In this document: positions 39,645 through 47,274 of the stretch, in pieces | Layout of the letters: each line of letters starts with the position of its first letter | Position numbering within the stretch: position 1 is the first letter of the stretch | NCBI RefSeq assembly: GCF_001310085.1 | Contig: NZ_CP012643.1 | Location: 2,587,501 to 2,651,500, forward strand | DNA length: 64,000 nt | Direction of reading: 5' to 3' | From: Rufibacter tibetensis | GTDB taxonomy: Bacteria > Bacteroidota > Bacteroidia > Cytophagales > Hymenobacteraceae | Made by a program: the position numbers and the translations under genes | Notes under the pieces: model-generated | Told to the model about the DNA's origin: nothing | What the model saw: the letters and a program-made list of their open reading frames with translations, nothing else | Database searches by the model: none

Positions 39645-40537
39645 TCGTAATGTAAAGTCGTTCCGGTCTCGTTTACCTGTAGCGTTGCCTCACGGCCTAC
39701 TACCAGTGCCAGGTTGCGGGTCACGTGCCCTACCGGAAAATCAAAACAGATGGGGTGGCCGTAACTTCCGCAGTGTTCCAAAATAATCTGCGGTACATCT
39801 TTCCCGAACGGGACGGCCGTGTCATTCATGTCCGAGAACTGGCCTACTATCAGCCCCGCTAATTTCTGTAGTCTTCCTAAACGGCGGAGGTGCACCAGTA
39901 CCCGGTCTACGTTGTAGTAATACTCCCCCACATCCTCCAGGAACAGAATCTTTCCGCTGTAATCAACATCTGAGGCGGTTCCTATGATGTTGTTCAACAG
40001 AATGAGATTACCGCCTATAACTTGACCAGTAGCGGTGCCTGGCACGTTGGAAGGATTGGCAGCAACAGAATACCGTTGTGGGGCATGAAACAAGATTTGG
40101 CGCAGCGATTCATCGGCTTCGGTAGTGTCGGGTTTGCCCATGAGCAGCGGCATGGTACCGTGCACGCTTTCTATGCCTAGTGTGTGCAGGTGGCAGAGCA
40201 GGGCCGTTACATCACTGAAGCCAATCACCCACTTAGGGTTTTTCTGAAGGATACTGAAGTCAAGTTGATCTAAGATTCGAGTGGTACCGTAGCCGCCCCG
40301 GGCGGAGAATATCGCCTTGATGTCAGGATTGTCCAGCATCTGCTGAAAATCGGATCTCCGCAGTTCATCTGGCCCGCCCAAGTAGCCGTCTTCCGCACCA
40401 ATGCTCTGCCCTAATACCACGCGCAGCCCCCAGGCTTCCAGCAAACGTATGCCGTCCTTGATATCTTCCAGACTAACTTTGCGGGCTAAACAAACAATGC
40501 CAACGGCATCTCCTTTCTGTAGGGCGGGTAAGGTCAC
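39629..40537 (-). CDS. ldcA: LD-carboxypeptidase (S66 family)
   Basis: The 302-residue cytoplasmic enzyme trims the terminal D-Ala from murein tetrapeptides during peptidoglycan recycling. Motifs match S66: FSARGGYGTTRILD, the nucleophile Ser in IGFSDVTALLCHL, Glu in LFLEDVGEYYYNVDR and the late His in FPVGHVTRNLALVVG. Full length. Its final codons lie within the terminator hairpin it shares with arsM. Confidence 0.94.
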   Translation of the reverse strand: MTLPALQKGDAVGIVCLARKVSLEDIKDGIRLLEAWGLRVVLGQSIGAEDGYLGGPDELRRSDFQQMLDNPDIKAIFSARGGYGTTRILDQLDFSILQKNPKWVIGFSDVTALLCHLHTLGIESVHGTMPLLMGKPDTTEADESLRQILFHAPQRYSVAANPSNVPGTATGQVIGGNLILLNNIIGTASDVDYSGKILFLEDVGEYYYNVDRVLVHLRRLGRLQKLAGLIVGQFSDMNDTAVPFGKDVPQIILEHCGSYGHPICFDFPVGHVTRNLALVVGREATLQVNETGTTLHYENASF

Positions 40538-40604
40538 GGGGAAAGCTTTATAAAATAACAGGCTTCCAAAGTAGGCATTTTTTTCTGATCACGACCCTCT
40601 TGGA

Positions 40605-40635
40605 GGTTGTTTTTGGAAAATTGGGCCTTAAACGG
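40605..40635 (+). repeat. Dispersed palindromic motif, copy
   Basis: GGTTGTTTTTGGAAAATTGG then GCCTTAAACGG, in the gap between divergent ldcA and the thioesterase gene. Confidence 0.45.
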
Positions 40636-40686
40636 TTACAGTGTTTTCGTATGCCGTATCTTCCATTTATAACTCATAACTACAAA

Positions 40687-41115
40687 ATGGCCCGCATCAA
40701 AATAGATCTCCCCGCTAGTTTCTCTTTTCAAACCGAATTGTCCATCCGGATCACGGATTTGAATTATGGCGGCCACCTGGGCAATGATGCCTTGCTGAGC
40801 TTGCTGCACGAAGCGCGGGTTCGGTTCCTGAAAGAACACGGCTATTCTGAACTGGATTTTGCCGGGGCCGGGCTCATCATGTCAGACGTGGGCATTGTGT
40901 ACAAAGGCGAAGGTTTCTACGGCGATGTGCTTACGGTGCAGGTGCAAGCCACGGAGTTCAGCAAGTACGGCTTTGACCTGGTTTACCGGTTGTCTATCCA
41001 AAACGGCAAGGAAATAGCCCATGCCAAAACGGGTATGCTGTGCTTTGATTACCAACTGCGGAAGCTGAAAACTATTCCGCCGGAAGCACTGGAGCGGCTG
41101 GAAACTAAAGCGTAA
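40687..41115 (+). CDS. Acyl-CoA thioesterase, 4HBT hotdog family
   Basis: The 142-residue protein is a single hotdog domain with RITDLNYGGHLGNDALLSLLHEARV, where Asn and His/Asp positions fit 4-hydroxybenzoyl-CoA-thioesterase-like enzymes that cleave acyl-CoA or acyl-ACP thioesters. The substrate is unknown. The start MARIKIDLP at 40687 is chosen because earlier in-frame starts add sequence with no family match and run through the repeat at 40605. rlmN starts 21 nt after it. Confidence 0.82.
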   Translation: MARIKIDLPASFSFQTELSIRITDLNYGGHLGNDALLSLLHEARVRFLKEHGYSELDFAGAGLIMSDVGIVYKGEGFYGDVLTVQVQATEFSKYGFDLVYRLSIQNGKEIAHAKTGMLCFDYQLRKLKTIPPEALERLETKA

Positions 41116-41124
41116 GATATTTTG

Positions 41125-41132
41125 TACCTTTG
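41125..41132 (+). promoter_or_regulatory. Probable -7 promoter element of rlmN
   Basis: TACCTTTG is a perfect -7 match ending 4 nt before the rlmN ATG at 41137. No good -33 element is seen. It suggests rlmN has its own leaderless transcript besides any readthrough. Confidence 0.5.
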
Positions 41133-41136
41133 TAGT

Positions 41137-42222
41137 ATGAGTACCACATTGATCCCAGATATCGAGATTCTGAACCGGCAGGACATCCGGAAACTGTCTT
41201 TGGACCAGCTCAAGGCCTGGATGACGGAGCACGGCGAAAAGCCTTTCCGCGCCAAGCAAGTCTACGAGTGGGTCTGGAAACTGACGGCTACCTCGTTCGC
41301 GGAGATGAACAACATCAGTCTGCCGCTACGGGAGAAATTGGAGCGTTCTTTCACCATCAACAGCGTGGAAGTGAACACCAGTCAGCTGAGTTCAGATTAT
41401 ACCATAAAATCCACGTTCCGTCTTTATGACGGAAATATAGTAGAGGGTGTGCTGATTCCCCATCCTAAACGCATGACTGCTTGCGTGAGTAGCCAGGTAG
41501 GTTGCTCGTTGACCTGTTCTTTCTGTGCCACCGGTAAAATGGACCGCATCAGAAACCTGAACGCCGATGAGATCTATGACCAGGTGGTGCGCATTAAGGA
41601 ACAGACCGAGAACAACTACAACCGTCCGTTGACTAACATCGTGTACATGGGCATGGGCGAGCCGCTCCTGAACTATGCCAACGTGATGAAGTCTATTGAG
41701 CGCATCACCGCGCCCGATGGCCTGAATATGGCCGCGCGTCGCATCACGGTGAGTACCGCGGGTATTGCCAAGATGATCAAGAAAATGGCCGATGACGGCA
41801 TCAAAGCCAATCTGGCCTTGAGCTTGCACGCTGCTAATGATACCAAACGCAATGAGATTATGCCCATCAACGAGACCAACTCATTGGAGGCGTTGAAAGA
41901 AGCGTTAGTGTACTATCACCAGAAAACCGGCCGCAAGGTGACTTATGAGTACATCCTGCTGAGTCACTTCAATGATAACTTGGAGGATGCACAGGAATTG
42001 CTGCAGTTCTCCAAAATCATCCCATGTAAAGTGAACATTATTGAATACAACCCAATTGAGGGAGGTCAGTTCAAGAAGTCAAGCGATGACCGTCTGGAAC
42101 CGTTCATGCGTTACCTGGTAGACAGGGGTGTACAGGTGAACGTGCGCCGCAGCCGCGGGAAAGACATTGACGCCGCTTGCGGACAGTTGGCCATCAAGGA
42201 TAAAAAAGGAACAGAAGCATAA
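41137..42222 (+). CDS. rlmN: 23S rRNA (adenine-2503-C2) methyltransferase RlmN
   Basis: The 361-residue radical SAM enzyme methylates C2 of A2503 in 23S rRNA (and A37 of some tRNAs). The cluster-binding CxxxCxxC is CSLTCSFC at residues 123-130, and the second catalytic Cys is Cys348 in IDAACGQLA. The SAM-binding GMGEPLLN is also present. The start at ATG 41137 (MSTTLIPD) is preferred to an upstream TTG at 41122 that lies inside the promoter element. Confidence 0.96.
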   Translation: MSTTLIPDIEILNRQDIRKLSLDQLKAWMTEHGEKPFRAKQVYEWVWKLTATSFAEMNNISLPLREKLERSFTINSVEVNTSQLSSDYTIKSTFRLYDGNIVEGVLIPHPKRMTACVSSQVGCSLTCSFCATGKMDRIRNLNADEIYDQVVRIKEQTENNYNRPLTNIVYMGMGEPLLNYANVMKSIERITAPDGLNMAARRITVSTAGIAKMIKKMADDGIKANLALSLHAANDTKRNEIMPINETNSLEALKEALVYYHQKTGRKVTYEYILLSHFNDNLEDAQELLQFSKIIPCKVNIIEYNPIEGGQFKKSSDDRLEPFMRYLVDRGVQVNVRRSRGKDIDAACGQLAIKDKKGTEA

Positions 42223-42236
42223 ACTTCTTTTCTGTA

Positions 42237-42283
42237 CATAAACACAGAGGGCATCGGTTTAATCGGTGCCCTCTGTGTTTATG
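42237..42283. terminator. 20-bp hairpin between convergent rlmN and mscL
   Basis: Positions 42237-42256 pair with 42264-42283 with a single G-U. It lies 15 nt after the rlmN stop. Confidence 0.82.
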
Positions 42284-42313
42284 GTGTGTTTTAGAAAAAT
42301 TAGTTCAAAAGTG
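42282..42313 (+). repeat. Dispersed 3'-end palindromic motif, copy
   Basis: TGGTGTGTTTTAGAAAAATT then AGTTCAAAAGTG, directly between the hairpin at 42237 and the mscL stop. Very similar to the copy at 8671. Confidence 0.5.
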
Positions 42314-42727
42314 TTACAGAGGTTTGCTGCGTAAAGCGTCCCTGATTTCAGTAAGTAATACTTCTTCTTTGGTTGGCGCCGGCGGAACGTTAGGTGAGGC
42401 CGCCTTTTTGCGCTTCAGTTTGTTGATGAGTTTCACTACTGCAAAAATGGCTAGCGCAACGATAAGAAAGTCCACGACGTTCTGCAGAAAGGCCCCGTAG
42501 TTTAACGTGACATCAGACACTTTGCCATCAGAACCCATAACGCTTTCCCGTAAAACAACTTTAAGGTCGCTGAAATGATTGCCGCCTACCAGAAGGCCCA
42601 AGGGCGGCATGATGATGTCTTCTACCAGAGAGGTAACAATCTTCCCGAACGCTGCCCCAATGACCACCCCTACTGCTAAATCAATGACGTTGCCACGCAT
42701 GGCAAACTCTTTGAATTCTTTTAACAT
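42314..42727 (-). CDS. mscL: Large-conductance mechanosensitive channel MscL
   Basis: The 137-residue inner-membrane protein begins [20 protein letters not shown], the standard MscL N-terminal helix and first membrane segment, with a second membrane segment at about 75-100 and a charged C-terminal bundle. It opens under membrane tension to release solutes in osmotic downshock. Full length. Confidence 0.96.
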   Translation of the reverse strand: MLKEFKEFAMRGNVIDLAVGVVIGAAFGKIVTSLVEDIIMPPLGLLVGGNHFSDLKVVLRESVMGSDGKVSDVTLNYGAFLQNVVDFLIVALAIFAVVKLINKLKRKKAASPNVPPAPTKEEVLLTEIRDALRSKPL

Positions 42728-42793
42728 AGCTATCTTATGTTTTCAGTTGTGAGGTTCTTCTATGAGGTAGTAGCCCTAAAGTGACCTAAGAAC

Positions 42794-43288
42794 TTAGTGG
42801 GTTTTTACCACCAGGGTGCTGGCGATTTTGTCGTGCAAGGCTTGCTTGCGAGAAGAGAAAGCCGCCATGATGTAGCCGATGAACAGCACCATGGTGGATA
42901 GTATAGTAGCGAAGGATCTACCCAGGGACCTCACGAAGGAAATACGGTTTCCCTGCTCATCCGTTACTTTTAGATTCAAGGCTCTTTTTCCTAAAGTGGC
43001 CTGCCAGGAAGAGCTTTCCATAATGGATTTGTAAAGAATTCCCAGTACGGAAGAAATGGTGATAGAGCCAGACATTGCGGAGAGAATTGCAGCCGGGTTG
43101 TCTGGAGTAAAGTCGCTTGCCGTAAAGTTGCCAAGAAAAAGGTATTGAAGAATCCAGTTCGGAATCATCAGTACAAAGTTATCAATGATGACCGCCGCAA
43201 ACCTGATCCAGAAGCCGGCATATACCGCTTGGTGCGAGGTTTCGTAGATGTCAGAGAAAAAAGAATCTTGAGTAGTAGTGTTTTCCAT
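42794..43288 (-). CDS. RDD-family membrane protein
   Basis: The 164-residue protein has three hydrophobic segments and the RDD-domain pattern: AGFWIRFAAVIIDN in the first helix, WQATLGKRALNLKVTDEQG in the middle and SSRKQALHDKIASTLVV at the end. RDD proteins are membrane proteins of uncertain function; some are linked to ion or compatible-solute transport. It lies 66 nt upstream of mscL on the same strand, so both may answer to osmotic stress (inference). Confidence 0.88.
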   Translation of the reverse strand: MENTTTQDSFFSDIYETSHQAVYAGFWIRFAAVIIDNFVLMIPNWILQYLFLGNFTASDFTPDNPAAILSAMSGSITISSVLGILYKSIMESSSWQATLGKRALNLKVTDEQGNRISFVRSLGRSFATILSTMVLFIGYIMAAFSSRKQALHDKIASTLVVKTH

Positions 43289-43371
43289 TAGGGCTGGTGG
43301 GTTAAGGGTTAGTATGTATTAAATATAGGTTTTATTCTACTTAAGACAAGTGCTATGCTCTTAAAAGCCAA

Positions 43372-43575
43372 CTATTTCCGCTTTCTGGTTTCTCTCAGGA
43401 ACTGCTGCAATCCCTTTCTGATCTGTTTAGTCCTTTCTTCCTGAAACGTGGAGTTAATACATTGACTCCCTGCGTCATTACCACATTGGCTTTCTTTCCA
43501 GCTCCCTTTGAGGTGCTGTGCTATTTTGAGGTAATTAGATGCTGAAGAAGTAGTGTAAATAACAGAGGTATCCAT
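43372..43575 (-). CDS. Small hypothetical protein (67 aa), uncertain
   Basis: The frame encodes a basic 67-residue protein with two Cys (CGNDAGSQC) and a Lys/Arg-rich end. I recognise no family. In its favour: a near-consensus -7 element (TAACTTAG) lies 4 nt before the ATG, the placement seen at purQ, cysS and rlmN, and it follows a strong terminator. Against it: short length and no homologue known to me. Confidence 0.35.
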   Translation of the reverse strand: MDTSVIYTTSSASNYLKIAQHLKGSWKESQCGNDAGSQCINSTFQEERTKQIRKGLQQFLRETRKRK

Positions 43576-43617
43576 AGAACTAAGTTATCTCCGTGCTTGG
43601 GGTGTTGCTTACTATTA

Positions 43618-43669
43618 GAGTTTATGTTTTATGCCTGTTTAGCAGAAAACAGGCATAAAACATAAACTC
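43618..43669. terminator. 23-bp perfect hairpin after the Vps10-like gene
   Basis: Positions 43618-43640 pair perfectly with 43647-43669 around a 6-nt loop, and the tip has the GCCTGTTT..AAACAGGC core of the dispersed motif. It is the terminator of the minus-strand Vps10-like gene. Confidence 0.85.
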
Positions 43670-43695
43670 CTGCCACGTTGCCGCGGCAGGAGTTT
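43664..43695. terminator. Second hairpin sharing an arm with the 43618 hairpin
   Basis: AAACTCCTGCC (43664-43674) pairs with GGCAGGAGTTT (43685-43695). Its left arm overlaps the right arm of the 43618 hairpin by six bases, so the two full stems cannot form together. On the minus strand this one is transcribed first. Confidence 0.75.
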
Positions 43696-43724
43696 GAAGC
43701 ATCAGACTACTTAAACTTTGAAAC

Positions 43725-46700
43725 TTACTTGGTCTCTTTCTTCTCTTTGAGCATGATGGCGTCCACGTTCTTGCTCCGGATAAGCTGGTTCAGAGCTGGC
43801 AGATCCGTCGCAAATACCTGGTTCAGTTTCTGCAATTGTTCGTCTATTTGAGCCGTCACTTCCTTTTGGAACGCATACATCTGGTCGGTAGGCCGGAAAT
43901 CACCCACGGACGCCTGAGACGCCAAATTCGCTAGTTTGTTGTTTAACCGGATGGGGTAGTTCAAAGGATCCTGGCCGCTGCGGTTTTTGGTTTGGTACAG
44001 CGTTTCCTCTACTTCGGTCATCTTCTTGTTCATGGCCTTGGCGGCATCCAGCACGTCTTTCATATCGGCACGTCCTTGGAAGCGGGCGGTAACGGCATTC
44101 ATCTGGGTGCGGGCTTCGCGTATTTTGCTAATGGCATCGTGCGTCTCGGTGAGTTTGTCCCGCACCGAAAGCAGGAAGGCCTGTTGCGCCTGCAAATCTG
44201 CCAGCGGCGTTTGGCTACGTGGGTCCTGTAGAATCTCGAATTCAGTTTCCTGCGGCTGTCCGTTCACCGTGAGGCGGGCTTTGTAGGTGCCAGGAATTGC
44301 TTTAGGTCCTTGCGTACCACCGCCCCACAAGATCATGCCCTCAAAGCGGGAAGCCTCGGGGTACGTCATGTTCCACACAAAACGGTTCAGGCCGGTTTTC
44401 GCCTCCAATTTCTCGGCCGCTTCTTTAGCGCCGTAGGTGTATTTTCTGATCAGCTTGCCGTCTTTCTCCAGAATCTCCAGTGCTATTTTAGAGGTGGTGT
44501 CTGGCGCAGTAGGCAGGTAAAAGTGCATCATTACGCCACCCGGGTGGTTCTGGCCTTCAAACTTGGTGTTCGCGAAGTTGCCGCCCAAAGTTTTGTAAGT
44601 AGGCATGGGTTTGAACAGATGCGACTTGCTATCGGCTAACTGCGGGGTGAGTTGGTGCAGCAGCGTTAAGTCATCAATGATCCAGAAGCCTCGGCCTTGG
44701 GTAGCGGCAATGAGGTTGTCGTTTTTGATGGTCAAATCGGTGATGGGCACCATTGGCAGGTTCAGGCGGAACGGCTTCCAGGAAGCACCATCGTTGAACG
44801 ACACGTACATGCCGTACTCAGTACCAGCGTACAGCAAGCCTGCTCTCTTGGGGTCTACGCGCACCACGCGGGTAAAGTGCGTAGCCGGAATGCCGGTGGT
44901 AATTTTAGTCCAGCTTTTGCCGTAATCAGTTGTTTTGAAAAGCAATGGCTGGAAGTCACCAGTTTTGTAGAGCGTAGCGGCCATGTACATCACACCTTTT
45001 TGAGTAGGGTGCGGGTCCACGCTGTTGATCATGCTCCACTCGGGCAGTGCTTTGGGTGTTACGTTGGTCCATGTCTTTCCTGCATCACGGGTCACGTGTA
45101 CCAGACCATCATCAGAACCGGTCCAGATCACGCCTTCTTCCGCGGGAGATTCCATGGCCGCGAAGATGGTGCCGTAGTACTCCACGCTGGTGTTGTCTTT
45201 GGTGATGGGTCCACCGGAGGGACCTAGTTTGGTCTTGTCGTTGCGCGTCAGATCCGGACTAATGACTTCCCAGCTTTGGCCCTCGTTGGTAGTCACGTGC
45301 ACGTGGTTAGACGTGGTGTAAAGTCTATTGGCGTTGTGCGGTGAGAAAAAGATAGGGAAGTTCCACTGGAAGCGGTACTTCATGCCCTCGGCACCATGGC
45401 CCATGGGGTTGTCTGGCCACACGTTGATGGTGCGCTCAAAACCAGTTTTATGGTCTAGCCGCCCGATGAAGCCGCCGTAGTTTCCGCCGTACACAATCTC
45501 AGGATCTTTAGGGTTTACCGCAATGTGTGCACTTTCAGAACCCGCGGTTTCTTCCCAGTCGTGCTGGCCAATGCTGCGGCCACTGGTGCGACTGGCGATT
45601 CTAACGGCACTGTTATCCTGCTGGGCGCCATAGATGCGATACGGGAAGGCGTTATCCGTCACTACGCGGTAGAACTGGCCAGTTGGCTGGTTGTCTGGCG
45701 TGCTCCAGTTTTCACCGCCGTCAAAGCTCACCTGCGCTCCGCCATCATCGGCGATGATCATGCGCTTAGGGTCTTCGGGGGCAATCCAAAGGTCGTGGTG
45801 GTCAGAATGCGGGGTAGGGATAGACTTAAATGTTTTACCACCGTCGGTGGAGTAGTGGTGGCCTACGTTGAGCACGTACACGCCATCTACGTTCTGCGGA
45901 TCAGCGGTAAGGCGGGTGTAGTACCAGGCGCGCTGGCGCAGGCTGCGGTCTTCGTTCACCTTGGTCCAGCTCTCGCCGCCATTCTCAGAACGGAACAAGC
46001 CGCCGTCTTCGGCTTCCACCAAGGCCCATACACGTTGGTTGTTTACCGGCGAAACGGTCACGCCAATGATGCCCAAGGTGCCTTTGGGTAAGCCGGTGGC
46101 GCGGGAGATTTCTTTCCAGGTGTCGCCGCCGTCGGTGCTTTTCCAGATGCCGGAGCCAGGTCCGCCGGAAGATAGGCTATAAGGTGTGCGCTGTACCCGC
46201 CAGGAGGTGGCGTACAGGTTTCTGGGATTCACCGGGTCAATGGTCAGGTCTACCACGCCCACCTCGTTGTTCACGAACAGCACGCGTTCCCAGTTCTTGC
46301 CACCGTCTTTAGAGCGGTACACGCCGCGCATGTCATTAGGCGCATAGATGTTGCCCATGGCCGCCGCATACACCAAGTCAGGATTCTTTGGGTGGATGCG
46401 CACACGCGAAATGTGCTTGGAATCTTTCAGCCCGATGTGTCTCCAGGTCAAGCCCGCATCCTCTGACTTCCACATCCCGAAACCAGACGATACGTTGCCG
46501 CGGACCGTTTTCTCGCCTTCGCCCACGTAAATTACGTTAGGGTCTGCTTCGCTCACCGCCACCGCACCAATGGAGCCGCCGAAGTACTTGTCAGAGATGT
46601 TCTCCCAGCTTGAGCCGCCGTCTTTGGTGCGCCACACGCCGCCACCCGTGCTCCCGAAGTAGTACAGATTTGGTTTGCCTGGTACGCCGGTCACGGTAGC

Positions 46701-46913
46701 GGAACGTCCGCCGCGGTACGGCCCGATGGACCGCCATGTCATGCCATTGTATAATTTCTCAGGATACGGGTCCTGGGCTGATTTCTTGTTTCTGGAAGTA
46801 CTGGATTTCGGCTTTTTCTGAGCCTCAGCGGAGAGGGGAGCCAAAAGGGTTAGTCCACCCAGCAGCAGGGGAAGGCACTGGCGGAAGAACCGGTGTGGGA
46901 AAGGGTTTTGCAT
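43725..46913 (-). CDS. Secreted Vps10/sortilin-like beta-propeller protein
   Basis: The 1062-residue protein has a signal peptide ending at Ala31 with Gln at +1. Most of it is a large beta-propeller with repeated Asp-box (BNR) motifs such as TKDGGSSW, STDGGDTW, SENGGESW, SFDGGENW and TRDAGKTW, as in Vps10/sortilin and some glycosidase-like proteins. The last 200 residues are mostly helical. Databases often call such proteins glycosyl hydrolases, but no catalytic residues can be named here. The start at 46913 is chosen because the longer frame begins at a TTG and lacks a good signal peptide. No T9SS sorting domain is seen. Confidence 0.85.
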   Translation of the reverse strand: MQNPFPHRFFRQCLPLLLGGLTLLAPLSAEAQKKPKSSTSRNKKSAQDPYPEKLYNGMTWRSIGPYRGGRSATVTGVPGKPNLYYFGSTGGGVWRTKDGGSSWENISDKYFGGSIGAVAVSEADPNVIYVGEGEKTVRGNVSSGFGMWKSEDAGLTWRHIGLKDSKHISRVRIHPKNPDLVYAAAMGNIYAPNDMRGVYRSKDGGKNWERVLFVNNEVGVVDLTIDPVNPRNLYATSWRVQRTPYSLSSGGPGSGIWKSTDGGDTWKEISRATGLPKGTLGIIGVTVSPVNNQRVWALVEAEDGGLFRSENGGESWTKVNEDRSLRQRAWYYTRLTADPQNVDGVYVLNVGHHYSTDGGKTFKSIPTPHSDHHDLWIAPEDPKRMIIADDGGAQVSFDGGENWSTPDNQPTGQFYRVVTDNAFPYRIYGAQQDNSAVRIASRTSGRSIGQHDWEETAGSESAHIAVNPKDPEIVYGGNYGGFIGRLDHKTGFERTINVWPDNPMGHGAEGMKYRFQWNFPIFFSPHNANRLYTTSNHVHVTTNEGQSWEVISPDLTRNDKTKLGPSGGPITKDNTSVEYYGTIFAAMESPAEEGVIWTGSDDGLVHVTRDAGKTWTNVTPKALPEWSMINSVDPHPTQKGVMYMAATLYKTGDFQPLLFKTTDYGKSWTKITTGIPATHFTRVVRVDPKRAGLLYAGTEYGMYVSFNDGASWKPFRLNLPMVPITDLTIKNDNLIAATQGRGFWIIDDLTLLHQLTPQLADSKSHLFKPMPTYKTLGGNFANTKFEGQNHPGGVMMHFYLPTAPDTTSKIALEILEKDGKLIRKYTYGAKEAAEKLEAKTGLNRFVWNMTYPEASRFEGMILWGGGTQGPKAIPGTYKARLTVNGQPQETEFEILQDPRSQTPLADLQAQQAFLLSVRDKLTETHDAISKIREARTQMNAVTARFQGRADMKDVLDAAKAMNKKMTEVEETLYQTKNRSGQDPLNYPIRLNNKLANLASQASVGDFRPTDQMYAFQKEVTAQIDEQLQKLNQVFATDLPALNQLIRSKNVDAIMLKEKKETK

Positions 46914-47274
46914 GTAATTGTGTTTGTTTAGGTGGTGTTTGGAATGCAACCAGTAAGCTACTGAAAAAAGGGCAATCAGGGAGAATGCCTGGTCTATTTT
47001 GGAAGCAATTTTTAGAAAGTTTGCCTAAAAAGCATCATAGAAATCATTAGGATCATGCATTCTTGAGATTCTTAGTACAAGTGGAGGGTAGGAAAGGAGG
47101 TAATGGTGCTACCTATTGAAGACAGGGCTAAGACAGAATTCTGGCACTACTATGCATGCTTTAGATGCCAAGGGAAAAGGCGAACTTCTTTAAAATTTCA
47201 TAATAATTAAGTTTTACTATATTTTATAATTGATTTTGTTAATATATTGAGAGTGTCTAAACAATCCTCATCAG
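46914..47274. other. Intergenic region between divergent Vps10-like and M48 genes
   Basis: No gene is seen. It holds one weak copy of the dispersed motif (47005-47033) and a very AT-rich stretch (47191-47250) that may contain the M48 promoter, although no exact TAnnTTTG is found. Confidence 0.5.

Noticed and set aside
45525-46091. 188-codon plus-strand frame
   Set aside because: Antisense to the Vps10-like propeller; long only because of the codon bias of the sense gene.
43725-46913. Glycoside hydrolase call for the Vps10-like protein
   Set aside because: Only Asp-box propeller repeats are visible; no catalytic acid pair of a known glycosidase family can be identified.
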